Shown here piece by piece: positions 17,501 through 29,043 of a stretch of 64,000 nucleotides of DNA. Source of the stretch: Polytrichum commune (taxonomy: Eukaryota > Streptophyta > Polytrichopsida > Polytrichales > Polytrichaceae); NCBI GenBank assembly GCA_950295325.1, contig OX485805.1, positions 19,021,501 to 19,085,500 on the forward strand, given 5' to 3'. Below the pieces are notes generated by a model. It did not search any database. It was not told the origin of the DNA and saw only the letters and a list, made by a program, of their open reading frames with translations. The number at the start of each line of letters is the position of its first letter. Position 1 is the stretch's first letter. Made by a program: the position numbers and the translations under genes.

Positions 17501-19698
17501 TGTGCCATGGCCTTGCCAGTCGCGAGCAGACCGGTACTCCTCCACACTGTCGTTGAAGGGGCGCCCGAGGGCGGCCTCGGCCCCGTGGAAGTAGTAGCGT
17601 GCTCCGATCAGCTTCTTGTTGCAGAGCCGTGAGGCATCGAACTCCGTCCCGGACACGCACTTGCCTTTCCACCGCGCGGGTATCGCAGCTCCCATGATCC
17701 CAGGACGGCCACTCTCTGGAGCACCCGCAAAGGGTCATTGTCTTTTTAGAACCTGGTTTGGAGCTGCTAAGACATTTTGAAGCATACTAAGCATTATTTT
17801 TTACATACCGACGTAGCTTTTTCTAAAATGTGTGTGAGGGCGCTCTCTTTCTGTTCTAGCTTCAAGGAATAAATTTCTCAAGAATAGAATAGAGATCCTT
17901 TGATAAACGGGAGAAAAACATGCATGAATGCCTCGGAGCATAGTCCAGTAGCAAGCTCTTATTAGTCGACACCTCATTTGTGGCCTATCTTTGGACACAA
18001 AGCCTTCACATCTACCAAGATTCTCCTGAAAATGTGCGTTGCAAATGAAATCTTAAGTTGCTCGGATTACTTAAGACTTATTTCATTTGCAGCGGAGCCC
18101 TAAGTAGCCTACTTAAGATGGCTGTGGCTGAATCAGTCTTCTTTTACATTACAAGCAGTTTTTAAACTAGAAATTTTAGAAAATCTTAGTCCAGTGAAAA
18201 TGAATTAACCTAGAGTGTCTGGGTGGTGATTGGGCTTGCTTTGAAAATATATTACTTCTGATCAATTCTGAAAACGAAATCTGGAAGTGTAAACTTTAAA
18301 CTTTTTGTAATTCAGAGACAAATGACATCAATGGATTCCCTTCTTTCAAGCACAGTGCTCCTCTTTGTGATTTTTTAACAATTCACCAATTTGTTAGAGA
18401 TATTGGAAGTATTTTTGTGTAGGGTCGAAACTCTCTATATTAAGAGTAGGGGAAGAAAAGTTGTTTCTAACTAGTTCTAAGAAGGACAGTATTTGGCCAA
18501 ACGCAATGCTTTATCACCTCAAAGACAAACAGTATCAACGGATTCTTTTTTATACCCTCTTTTTCCAACCATGTTACAGTACTAGTCTGCCTCTTTGATT
18601 CATCAAAAGCATTAACAGAGATTTAGAAACCTGTAAATTAAAAGTGAGCTGTCACCCAAGGGTCTCATACCCAACCTGACATATATATGTAGCACTCGCA
18701 GGGTTAGAGTCTCTAGAACCTGGTTTGGAGCTGCTAAGACATTTTTTAAGAAGCATTTCCGGAGTGTTTTTTCCACATTATAAGAAAATTTTGAAGACTA
18801 AAAATTCTAAGTTTTCATTAAATTTCTGAAAAAGTGAGAATAAATACCTAGTGGTTCTGGATGGTGACCTCAACATTTTTTAAAAATGTCGATTTTTATT
18901 AGACTTTCTTAAAATGACATTTGAAATTGCAAACTTTCTTTCTAATTCAGACACAAATGGTGTCACTGGATTCCTCTCAATGCCCTCTTTCCAAGTATGT
19001 TGCTGGACTCTTGGTGGAATTACTAATCATCAATTCGTTAGAAGCATTCAAGAGTGAGTTTAGAAACATCCCAGGCACGCCATACCATCATCCGGGTCGC
19101 CAAAACTTGCCCGCTCCGGCCACACGCCCGTGTCCATCACCCCGATGATCACGTCGCTCCCGAACTCGCTCTTGGACCACAAAGTTCCTGCTGCATCATA
19201 TTTGCCAGCTAGTCGCGAGCCCGAAGTCGTCAAGCCAAGGAATATGGGGGAGTGGGTGGTTGAAATCTTGTGCACCCGGTCTGGCCGCAAGCTTAGAACC
19301 CCCGGGAGTGTTCTCAAGTAGGCCGCCTGCGTGGCCGTGAGGCGGGCGGAGAACCCCTCAATCACGTGCTCGTACATGTGGTGGATGGCTTCCATCCCGT
19401 CTGTGAGGCCATCCACGTGTGCTGTGGCGCTTTTTGCGACCCGGGTCATCTCGGTGTACCACTCGGATTTTGCGTTAGGGTTGTTCATGTGCGACACATT
19501 CCTCTCCATGTGGATGATATAGGTCTTCGTTGTTGTTGTTGTTGTTGTTGTCGCCCCCGCGTAGAGGACAGCGTATAATAACACTATGCATAGAGCTAGT
19601 ATAGGAGCAACTGGCCGGAAGGGTGAGTTGAGTAGCTGGTGGCCTGATAATCGTGGGCCGCCTTTAACTCGAATCATCAGCAGCAGTGCCATGCTCAT
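14557..19698 (-). CDS. Secreted subtilisin-like serine protease (SBT), four exons
   Basis: Plant S8A subtilase, 853 aa, expected to be secreted, autoprocessed and active in the cell wall. Exons in transcript order: 19698-19086, 17715-17475, 16749-16184, 15698-14557; introns are GT-AG and phases agree. Domains: N-terminal hydrophobic segment at about 30-48, an eight-threonine run at 50-57, inhibitor I9 prodomain about 59-140, catalytic domain with D189 (VMDTGVWPE), H274 (GHGTHTAST), oxyanion N387 (AAMNEGP) and S628 ([11 protein letters not shown]), a protease-associated insert about 440-570 and a C-terminal Fn3-like domain. The first ATG of the frame is 19698; ATG 19692 is an alternative. The oxyanion site reads AMNEGP rather than the common AGNSGP. 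The exons, above all the last two, are far richer in GC than the introns. The start region belongs to a tandem array. Exon 1 joins exon 2 as PDDESGRPGI, a slightly unusual linker. Confidence 0.92.
17738..19010. repeat. Diverged repeats inside subtilase intron 1
   Basis: A ~45 bp block (AGAACCTGGTTTGGAGCTGC, then TAAGACATTTT) occurs at 17746-17790 and again at 18712-18760. Three other diverged stretches, near 18290-18420, 18500-18640 and 18925-19060, share 'AATTCAGA.ACAAA', a 'TGGATTC' and a 'CAAGTATGTTGCT'-like block. The intron seems to have grown by tandem duplication followed by decay. Confidence 0.5.
19530..19551 (+). repeat. GTT trinucleotide repeat coding poly-threonine
   Basis: A run of GTT triplets on the plus strand is read on the minus strand as ACA/ACG-type codons for threonines 50-57 of the subtilase, between signal segment and prodomain. 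Length variation would be tolerated at this position. Confidence 0.75.
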
Positions 19699-21480
19699 CA
19701 ATTTGATCCGGGTCTTGCAATACTAAAAATTGCGCACCGCTAGTTATCCAGCCTGCAATTTGGGGCTTGGATTCATGCCCAATCTTAAGCAGTCCTATGG
19801 GGTGGCTTTGGTAAGTCCCTCAGATCGATCTGAAATTGTCAACAACTTGAATAATAACCGGGAATAGTTGGGCAAGTTTAAGTGATTTAGAAGGAACTTC
19901 CACCTGGTGACTAGATCATGTCGGCCATAAAACTGTTGGGACCTCCCAAGGTTAATGAGTTAGGTGACCCGATAAATCCTGGGCCAGTTTTAATTCGAAG
20001 CAGCGGCGGCAGCACCATGCTTATCAACTGATCTGGATCTAGCAATAAAAATTGCGCGTCACCAGTTATACTTATCAGCCTGCATTAAGACCTTGGTGCT
20101 TGAAGTCATCCTGAAACACAAACAGTCCTACGGCCTTGGGAACGTCACTAAGGACGACCTGAACTGGCCGACTACTTGTATAACCTAGAAACATTTGTGC
20201 AACCTTTAACTGAATTATAAGGAACATTCACCGGAGGAATAGATCATGTGTGCCATAAAACTAGTGGGAGCTAATATGGTTAGGTGACCTAGTCATATTC
20301 CTGGGAAACAGCTTCAATTAACTTGAAGGACTTGTGCCATACTCATCAATTCAGGAAGATCTTTGGCAGCACCAGCGACACGAAATTTGTTGGGCACGTC
20401 CACTGATCAGACGCCACCTGTCAGAGTGCCTGGCCAAGTAACCCAGAATCTGAACCCTCTCTATGGTGCTTGGGATCAATCGAGGCTCTAAACGAGGCCA
20501 ATATCACTAAGTTGATCAACCGCAACATATAATGTGTGCAATTTAAACAGCACTCGGAACACCCACCTGAGTAACTAGCTAGATCATATGCACCACAACT
20601 ACTAGAGTGAGTTAGGAAGGCTACTAGCAGGTGACCCTATTAATTGACTTGAAGTAGCCCCATTCTCAGAGTGAATTTCTGATCTTGCTGAAACAAAAGA
20701 AATTTGCCGCACCAGAATTTGTATCAACCACGATCCATCTTGGTGCCTGAACTGACCCATATTAAGTGAATCTCGACCAGTCCTATAGATGGTACCGGGG
20801 AAACTAGCCACTGAGATTGATCCAAACCAACCCAATACTTGATCAACCTGAAACCATATGTGCAAGAAACATAAGCACGACAACCTGCCAGAGGACTAGC
20901 TCCTGTGGATACAACTACTGAATGGAGCCAATTACAAGGCTGTTTGGTGACCCATTAATCCTGGACCATGCTCATCAAATCCGGGTCTTGGAGCAGAAAC
21001 GCGAATAAAACGCACACCACTGATGAGCCGCCAACTCCGCACGCCTGATTACTTACGAACCCAAAACCTCAAGCAGTCCTACATAGGTTGCATGGGAAGC
21101 TAATCACTGAGATCGATCGAAAGTTGAAACTAGTCCATTACATGATCAACCTGAAAACATTTGTGCAAGAAACTGGGTTAGGAACACCCACTGGAGGACT
21201 TAGATTGTGTGCATATAGCTATTAACTGGAGCCAAAAACTAGTGCGCCAGGTGACCTATTAACCCTGGGCCACACTTATCAACTCTGGATATTGGAGCAG
21301 CAACACGAACAAAATATGCACCACTGATAAGCCACCAACTCGGCACGCCTGACTAATTACTCACCCAGAATCTCAAGCAGTCCTACACAGGTTGCGTTGG
21401 GAACCTAGTCACTAAGATCAATCAAAACTAGCTTATCAACTCTGGATATTGGAACACCAAACAGAGAAAGACATGAAAAT
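19640..21480. repeat. ~300-335 bp tandem array upstream of and overlapping the subtilase start
   Basis: Five to six diverged units. The landmark CAGTCCTA lies near 19790, 20125, 20775, 21073 and 21374, with a more diverged unit around 20460. Other landmarks in each unit: 'GATCAACCTGAAA' or related, 'CATTTGTGCAAGAAAC', CACCTGG/CACTGGAGG, 'GGTGACCY.TTAATCCTGG', 'CATGCTCATCAA', 'GCACCACTGATAAG'. The first, partial unit (about 19640-19740) includes the subtilase start codon and first codons on the minus strand. The array therefore forms the promoter and 5' leader region of that gene. Confidence 0.8.
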
Positions 21481-22542
21481 TGAACAACGATGTCTCCCAA
21501 GTCACAGACTTTAAGCTTGCAGCTTCTTCGAGCCTGCATTCAATTGCCAGAATTGCTTAGAATCCAAAGCAGCTCAAACTGGCAGCTGACAATGTTGATG
21601 TTCAGCGCATCTATCCTGTGCTGACATGCGAATTGAACAAACAATCATTTGCATAAACTTACAAGAAAAAAAGATTGCTCTGCTCCGCTCAAGCCTCTCG
21701 CCTAGTCCTGTTCCCAGATTATTAGACTGTGATAGTTTCGAATAGATAGATGTCAATCAACCTTGATTAGCACGCTCTCTCTCAATCGTTCAAGATGAGA
21801 TGCTTCGTACGTACGCAAAATCACCCCAATCAAAAACTCGGCTTGCGAAGTGTATGACCTTTATTGCCTCGTAGCTCGTCTTTCGAGTGCGCGAAGAAGC
21901 AAGCACCACCTGAGAGGCAAGGTAGTGGACTTTTGCAATTTCCTGAGTGTCAACTCGTGAGTGTGGCAGCACCAAACTTCGAGGGAGATGGACTCAGTCA
22001 CTGTCGCCTCATGTATTGCGTCAACCCTAGGAACGTTATAATTATGGTGAGTATTAGATATAATTATTCTTGTATTTGTTGTTAGTGTCAAGCCGCGTAA
22101 TGTGCGGTTACCACGAAAGCGTCCGGGCAAGCCTTTTTGATATTGTCAACAATACATTGAATAGTTTTATTTTCCCACTATGGTGATGAGTTTTATTACC
22201 GTATTGAGTAATTTGAGCAAGTCAAGCGCATGGTTAGTTTATTGAATACATAACATGCTTTCAATGATAAAGTGATATTATAATGTATCAAGAGTCTAGA
22301 ACCCCAGGGGCCGGGGTGGACTCTTCGTTGGAAACCTAGTCTATGACGTATGTGGGTTACTATGAAATTAAACCCCCTATGTATGAGAAGTTCGTAAAGA
22401 GAAGAAAAAGAAAAAGAAAAAACTTGTACATGTACTAATTGAAGGCTAGAAAATTTCCAACGAGAAAATCATTGCACAAGTTTTCATCCATAGCATGTAA
22501 CTCAACGATTGCATCAAAGAAACAAAGACAAAAGCACACTAA
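21481..22542. other. Intergenic, nothing recognised
   Basis: No plausible gene, structured repeat or RNA gene was seen. Short open frames at 21790-22130 have no recognisable similarity. Confidence 0.4.
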
Positions 22543-22720
22543 GGGTGACTTTTCATGTTGGCCACTTGCACACTAGATTCTAAATAATAGTGGGTCGGAG
22601 GTGTTCGCATGTAATTAAGCACAAGCCGTCATCCAATCGCATTCTGGCGGTCTGCTAGAATGTGGAGGGCTATTGACATAAGCTGCTAGACTTCCATGTG
22701 TCCACTAAAGAATCTTTGAC

Positions 22721-23817
22721 TGTCGCAACCCTTGCTAACCCCCTTAGCAATCTTGCCAATTTTCAATTCTAGCAAAGGTTACGAGCGCTAACCATTCGCA
22801 CTCCGCCATGCTAATGGTTAGCTCCTCCTACCCCGGACCTTATAGTTCATAGGAGGGAACCAACCCTCCTACTTTGCTTTAGGGACTCACCCCTTAATCG
22901 GTAACCCATTCCTAGATGTGGACTTCCATCCATGGAAGTCCAATCCCATGTTGATCATCGCGTTGCCGGAGCAACGACACTACAACAACCCGAACCATAC
23001 TAGGCAACTATGGCCTCACATTGGGCCAATGCCCATGGAGGCCGTGCCGTTCGGCCTCGGGTGGGTGAGGCCACACCACCTCACCCATATAAGCCTCTAG
23101 GACTCTACGCGGGGCCCCTACCCCACCGTCAACCAACCTCTTGTCTCTCTACCAAGAGTTGGGGCCAAGTGGACATTTTCCCTTAGCCGCTGGGCCTAGA
23201 AGCCCCCAGCAGCTTCAGACCATCATAACTTCCTTGTATGATGTCGAATGCTAACACTTGACCACTCCATCTTCATCTACGCTTCACGTAGATGCCGATG
23301 GACTCCTCACTTGCCCCATTCGGGCAAGTGGTGAGGAAGTTATGCCTGTTTGAACCTTGGCAGTCCCGGGAATCACTCCCAGGCACTGCTGTACCAGGGC
23401 GCTGTCCCGGGACAGCGCCCCACTCAAATGGCCATAACTCCTAGCTCACACCTCCGATTGAGGTGTTCTTGAGCATTCTAGAATCACCACGCCATGAGCT
23501 ACGCATAGCTCATGGCCTTACCCTTGTGCCTCCTAGTCTCCGTGGGTGGGAGGCGTTCCCAACGCCCGGGGCCCTCACCCACACTAGGATCACTTGGGCC
23601 CTCTCACCAACGGCGCCACAAGTCCCGGGTGTCACTCCGGGGTCCCCCTTGTGCCCATGGTGTTTCGGGCACTCCTCATGGAGAGGTGCGCGACACTCAC
23701 CCACACTAGGATCACTTGGGCCCTCTCACCAAAGGCGCCACAAGTCCCGGGTGTCACTCCGGGGTCCCCCTTGTGCCCATGGTGTTTCGGGCACTCCTCA
23801 TGGAGAGGTGCGCGACA
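22721..23817. mobile_element. Solo LTR, 1097 bp, with 5-bp target duplication
   Basis: Begins TGTCGC and ends GCGACA, the TG...CA short inverted ends of LTRs, and is flanked by the identical pentamer TTGAC at 22716-22720 and 23818-23822. It sits inside the MITE 22543-24068 and splits sequence that is continuous in the relative at 5231-5681. It is richer in GC than its surroundings. No internal retroelement genes are present, so it is best explained by recombination between two LTRs. Contains four hairpins or palindromes (near 23274-23294, 23305-23336, 23397-23420, 23491-23516) and a terminal 122 bp duplication. Confidence 0.85.
23574..23817. repeat. 122 bp tandem duplication at the LTR end
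   Basis: 23574-23695 and 23696-23817 are nearly identical, each from CTCACCCACACTAGG to GTGCGCGACA. The second copy ends exactly at the LTR terminus, so the first copy ends in the same terminal hexamer GCGACA. Confidence 0.9.
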
Positions 23818-24068
23818 TTGACCTACAAGTGCCAGTCACCGTAGGATTAAGACCGGGTGAAGACTTCAAAGAATCGATGTTGGTATAGAACTTCATCCTT
23901 TGGTAACTGGGAGGAGGAGGTTAGTAGGTGGGCCCGGATTTGAGAAGATGGGAGTAGCTAGTTGGCACACATGAACCGTACCCCACAAGATTCCCTCTAC
24001 ATTTGGGCGGGTTTGTCCTTACTCACACTAGAATTTGGTGGCCAAGTATCCTACATGGAAACTCACCC

Positions 24069-24893
24069 TAACTTGGCCACAATATGGAGAGCAAAACTCA
24101 AGGGAGCACTCCAAGAGCCTTCAATTTGTAAACACCTAGAACCCAAAATGCAAACCCTAACAAGAATGGATAGGGTAGTATTTGAGGGCAATTACCATAT
24201 GACAACTATGAATGTAAACATGTATTAGTTGGAACTAACATGTCAAGTTTTTCTCTAAACCTTAGGGCCCCTTTTTGTACATCTACCTTTACTTTAGATT
24301 TCTTAATAGCCTTTCTGGATGTACACAATAGAGAATTTAATGTAATACCTCTCCCTTATGTATATTTTGTACACTAATGCCTCAAATAATACCCCTTCTT
24401 ACACTCACGTTAATTGTCCATGGTATGAAGACTCCACCCCCGAGGCATGAACCAATCAAATTTTGACTTCATTACATTATGGTTGTATATTATTGATGTG
24501 AACAACTAAGTCTTTTCTTTTCCTTTCTTTCTTCGAGACAATTGATAATTATTTAGGTCTTCATTGGATGACACATTCAGCCACAAGTGCCTATTGTGGT
24601 TTTTGTCCTGCTTTGTGCAAAAAGTTGTGTACTGAAAGTCTATTATATTTTGAGAGGTCAACTAGCTAATGCACTAGGTTATGGAGCCTCTTATTATATA
24701 ACTCCCACATTTGATGGGAGATTTGTGTGTGTTTGTGCACAATTTGACAGTGGTGCACCACTTCCTAAACATATTGACCAAATTCTTGTTGGGTGGATGT
24801 GAATGTTGGAGGTCTCACGGTTGGAGTCTCATAATATCTTCACCTCCTACATTTCAATAGCATATGTCGTCTACCATGCAACAATAAGTCTAA
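24069..24893. other. Intergenic; second copy of an old dispersed repeat
   Basis: 24130-24470 is related to 3360-3690 (see there). A 71-codon frame at 24587-24802 shows no recognised similarity and is not called. Confidence 0.4.
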
Positions 24894-25412
24894 TGCCCCC
24901 TTCCCACCTGACTTTATCTAAGACTAAAAGTTGGTTCTAACAACTCGGCCTTCACACCATTGACATTAACTAGTGCCGAGCCTAGTTGGCAAATGATGTG
25001 GCATGGCTTAAATGTGGAGGTTTTAAGCCTCAAGCACCGACCCTCCTACCAGTACCTAAACATGAGGCAAGAATTTAGGACCTTTAAAAGTGTTGCCTCC
25101 CGCCCTTGTGATTGATTGCTTTTTAGTCTTAGCGATGAGGGCACGAGGAGCTTCATTAACAAAAACCGATGGTAAGATAGGTGAGTAGTAAGGCATTTGG
25201 GGATGGGACAAAAACCACCCAACATTCATTGCTTGATAGATAAAACAATGAACACGTGTGAAAGCTACTGAACTAAAACCTACTTGAAAATCTCTGGAGC
25301 AAGTTCTTGTAGGTGCACTGGGATAGCCAGATGCCTCCGCTATAACCGAGAGCTTTACCCAGTTCTTAGGGAAGACTTTGGTTATTTGGTAAAGTCAGGT
25401 GGGAAGGGGGCA
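24894..25412. mobile_element. MITE with TGCCCCCTTCCC ends, 519 bp
   Basis: The first 23 bp (TGCCCCCTTCCCACCTGACT...) are repeated inverted at the right end without mismatch, flanked by TAA at 24891-24893 and 25413-25415. Three-base TAA duplications point to PIF/Harbinger-type insertion. No transposase. The end sequence differs from the other families in this window. Confidence 0.75.
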
Positions 25413-25450
25413 TAAGCAATGTAACTAGTTGAAGGTTTGACTTCATTAGC

Positions 25451-25510
25451 CCATACACATATATATATATAAAAGAATCAATTAGAATCAATTAGAATCA
25501 ATTAGAATAT
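25451..25510. repeat. TA repeat and AATCAATTAG short tandem repeat
   Basis: A short ATATAT run is followed by three copies of an 11-mer AATCAATTAGA. Confidence 0.85.
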
Positions 25511-25540
25511 TCTCTCTATCACAACATAGTCTTGGAATTA

Positions 25541-26042
25541 GGGCCACGTCACGCACGAGCCAAGAGTTGTGACCATGAAATTGTGAGAGCCCAAAAGAAA
25601 GTGTCCAGAGGTTGTCCCAACACACCTCCAAAATCATGTATTAGTGTGGTCAAGGGCCCTCAAGTGTAGTGTGAAGCCATATGTGACGGGGCCCTCAACC
25701 AAATGCTATTACAATGAATTTCTATTCATGTGGGTCCTCACACGTGGTATAATAGAATAAATCAATGGTTGTGAGCGTTCAGCATGCCAACGTCTCCCGG
25801 TTTTGTGTTAGGCCTACCTCCAAGAGGGGGGTTTTGAAAATAATCCAAGTGACCATGAACCATGATCCATTTAATGCCATGTAGGAATCCATGTAGACTT
25901 TATATCCATCTTGCATTCACATACTCCGTTGGTCCCTCAAGCGTAGTGTGAAGCGAACTTGGACCGGCTCCGCCTTGTCCACGAATGAGACTGCTTGAAG
26001 TATAACGGTCACGGGCTCTCAATCTCGTGTGTGAAGTGGCCT
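25541..26042. mobile_element. Harbinger/Tourist-like MITE, 'GGGCCACTTCACACACGAG' family, copy 1
   Basis: Left end GGGCCACGTCACGCACGAG and right end (reverse complement) AGGCCACTTCACACACGAG form ~19 bp inverted repeats, flanked by TTA at 25538-25540 and 26043-26045. Length 502 bp, no coding capacity. The subterminal parts are also partly inverted (CTCAAGTGTAGTGTGAAG near 25665 against a matching block near 25945). Copies: 29369-30435 in opposite orientation with a nested element, and 33122-33427 truncated. Confidence 0.85.
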
Positions 26043-26045
26043 TTA

Positions 26046-27152
26046 ATCATTGATTGGGCACCATTTCATTGAAACCACCAAGGTATGGAATCAATAATGT
26101 TACCGTCCCTGCATTTAAAAGTCTTTTTACACAAAGAATTCTAAGAAGCCACATGCTTATGTTGCTTCACAAAATAGTGTTCAATAAAATCAGTTAATGT
26201 ATTCACAAGGAGGTCAACACAAAGCTACTATAAGTGGGATCATGTATTTTGGGCACCGGGAGATCCTTGAGGTCTAAGGTACCCTTAAAAGTCCTTAAAG
26301 ACCTTATTGTGGAACCGCCTCATCATTTCTCTAACCTCCTTAACACCGGTTGTAGATCCTTTTTTAAGAGGGAGTTTTATGAGGGAGGATTGTGAAATTA
26401 ACTTCACGAACATGTTTGCAACAACAACCAAATAAATAAAATTTGGGTTCACCGTCCTTTACTACTAGGGAGTTTGGCCCCATGGCTTTCTTTGTTAACA
26501 ACTATGATCTAAGCCAAAGGTCAAACTTTTCATTCACACTTTCACCAAATTTAGGGAGTTTTTCGTCTTATTTGCGCATTGGGAAGTGGGAAGTCTATGG
26601 TGCACGTTGAATCTGTGGATGGAGGACCCCATTTTTTCAAAAACAATTTGTTGTGTGTTTTGGACATAAGAGTATATAGGAAACTAGAACAAAACGTACA
26701 TGACATTACTATGTAGTACATGACGCTCTCTTTCCCACAGAAAGGGGATGTGATTAAAATACCATGATAATTTACAATTGCTTGTCGGAAAGTGCATAAC
26801 ACACAACCTCATAAATGAGGAATCCTAAAATAAAAGGAAATAGATGCTCATGTGATACCAAGGCCACCGGAATGCAACCAAAGAGTTGTGTAATGATATG
26901 TACAATGTGGTTGTTTTTTTTTTTTTGTTGGGTCAAATGAGGGTGTGGCACATGAGGTCGTGCCATCATCTTCCACCACTAGAGTTGCAAGCCCTATTCC
27001 CGAGGGGGATGCCCTTATGCCAAGCTCTCGAGGAAAAATTCTCATGCGAGAGAAACATGGAAGGTGGTCGATGTCGGCCCTTGGACATGTATAGGCTCCA
27101 TGCACATTTTATTTATTTTTTACCTAAAACGAGGGATGCTTAATGGTGCTTA
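26046..27152. other. Intergenic, nothing recognised
   Basis: No gene or structured element was seen. Open frames of 61-85 codons here overlap on both strands and show no recognised domain. Confidence 0.4.
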
Positions 27153-27155
27153 TAA

Positions 27156-28118
27156 GGGTGGGTTTACACCATGGACCATGAAGTCAGACCATGAAAGATG
27201 ACCTTTTTCCATGATCCGACTTCATGGTCCAACTTCCATGGTCCAATTTCTTTAAAAAAAAAAAATTAAATTAAATACAGAGCCTTTCGGCCCCTCATTA
27301 GGTGTAAACCGAATGTAGACCAAGAAGAATGACCATGCACCAAAAAGTGAATGTGCTGATTTTTTTTAACATGTGTCCAAAAAGGGCAGTTTTGAAAAAA
27401 AATCGAGTTTGACCATTCTCTTGTCTCCTCTTGGGCTTCACTTGTCTTCACTTCTTGTTAAATGTGTCGAAGATGTGGCTTGCAACTCTTCTCACAACAA
27501 TTTTTACAAAAATAAAATGAGCGATTTAATTTGTACATGTTAAATGTAATTTACATGTGACACGTACCTTGTGTTGTACATTGGGCATTATTTGCAACCC
27601 GCTTCACCATGTGTACTCAAATTCTCGAGTTCTAGATGCCCCACATTGTTTGATGAAACATGCGGGAGCAAGTTTAAGGGGTAGGGCATGGAAGAAATGG
27701 TATGTCTCATGGGCTATGATGTGATCTAGGCACATAGAGGGTGGACTTGCTTCTCAAGAATGTATATAAAGCACACTTTGTAAGCCTTACCTAGTGGGAA
27801 GAGTTGTATATAAAGCCCCCCCCCCCCCAAAAAAAAAAACGCATTAAAAAAGTATTAGAACGGCATTTCTTTGCCATGGGCCCCTGCCTTTTTCTACCAT
27901 ACCACCTTTCTTGCCTCTCTCACCACAAAACCCGTTGGACCATGTCAATGTATTAATTAGACATTCAAATATGTCTTTTGGGGACCTCGACCTTCATGGT
28001 CACTCTGACATTTTTTTCCTGGGTGTAAACCGAACTGGTCCCGGGACGAGTTCAACAACCAATCAACAGTCTTACATGGCCCTCGGACGACTTCATGGTC
28101 CATGGTGTAAACAAACCC
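27156..28118. mobile_element. Harbinger/Tourist-like MITE, 'TTTACACCATGGACC' ends, 963 bp
   Basis: Left end GGGTGGGTTTACACCATGG and right end (reverse complement) GGGTTTGTTTACACCATGG continue into GACCATGAAGTC on both sides. TAA flanks at 27153-27155 and 28119-28121. The left arm holds further inverted copies of GACCATGAAGTC near 27190-27245. Contains a C10A9 homopolymer junction near 27819-27838. No transposase. The inner TTTACAC motif is shared with the MITE at 37440-37833. Confidence 0.8.
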
Positions 28119-28121
28119 TAA

Positions 28122-29043
28122 GGAAAGCGAGTCGCACACTAGCATCACCAAGAATGAGATCCATCTAATTATGACATGGTACACATGTTTCAAGAGGCAA
28201 GATGCATTCCCTTGCTTGCATTGTTGCTATCATTATTTAATAAATTCTGTGGTGGGTTGTTTCAACCAAGACACAAGGTGAGTGCTTTTGGTATAAAATA
28301 CGTCAAGTGGCAAAGTCTTATAAACTTGGATACAAAGAAATGAAAAACGACATTGATCTGTGCAATTAGTTTGTCCAAAAGTAACATATTGACATTCCAC
28401 GTTATTTTGAATATATATTATAACATTTTTAAAAATAAGTATATTATTATATGATTGTGGTTGCTTTATGGATGAATGAAAAATAAATAAAGATCGTGTC
28501 AATTGGTTTTGACCTGAGGTATTTTGTATGGGTAAAGAGGCAATATTTGTGTGAAGCCAATCTAATTGCACGAACCAGTGTAGAATTTTATAGTGGGGAT
28601 TAAATAGTGTAAGAGGCTTGGGGAGGTCACTTCCTTTAACGTATATATAAAAGAAATCCCCAATCCCCCAAGGTTTTTAAAGTGCATGATTATCTATAAG
28701 CCTCGCAAGAAGCACATGTACAAAACAAGGAAACCAAGCAAGCTCCAGGGTTCAAGGTTTATGGTTTGGAATTGCAGTCAAGCCCGGTGCAAAGCAACAC
28801 AGTAATATAAAACCCGATATCACAAACTTCCTACTTTATGTGAGGAAAAGTTTAACCTAGAGGCTAGGCCTTGCAGATTCAACTTCAACTATCAATATAC
28901 AAAAGTGGAAGTACATTCTATTGTGCCAATTGGCCATGCAACAATTAAAGCCTCTGAAGGGTCAATGAGAAAGATGAACATCGTGTTATTGATTGCACAT
29001 AGAATTTGACCTTGTACCTTGACATGAACTGCAGTGCACCAAC
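28122..29043. other. Intergenic, nothing recognised
   Basis: AT-rich sequence without a supportable gene; a 112-codon frame at 28233-28571 (-) has no recognised similarity. Confidence 0.4.

Larger units (their letters stand above)
22543..24068. mobile_element. Harbinger/Tourist-like MITE (copy 2) interrupted by a solo LTR
   Basis: Left end GGGTGACTTTTCATGT and right end (reverse-complemented) GGGTGAGTTTCCATGT are inverted repeats, flanked on both sides by the trinucleotide TAA (22540-22542 and 24069-24071). A 3-bp TAA/TTA duplication with GG-starting ends is typical of PIF/Harbinger MITEs. Without the nested LTR and its duplicated 5 bp the element is about 424 bp. Relatives: 5231-5681 and 61530-62018. 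No coding capacity. Confidence 0.75.

Noticed and set aside
19699..19701. Subtilase start at 19701
   Set aside because: The triplet on the minus strand is TTG; the first in-frame ATG is 19698, which is the sensible start for a plant gene.
23463..23888. 141-codon open frame with a repeated internal segment
   Set aside because: The repetition is the 122 bp duplication at the end of the solo LTR; it runs across the LTR boundary and is not a gene.
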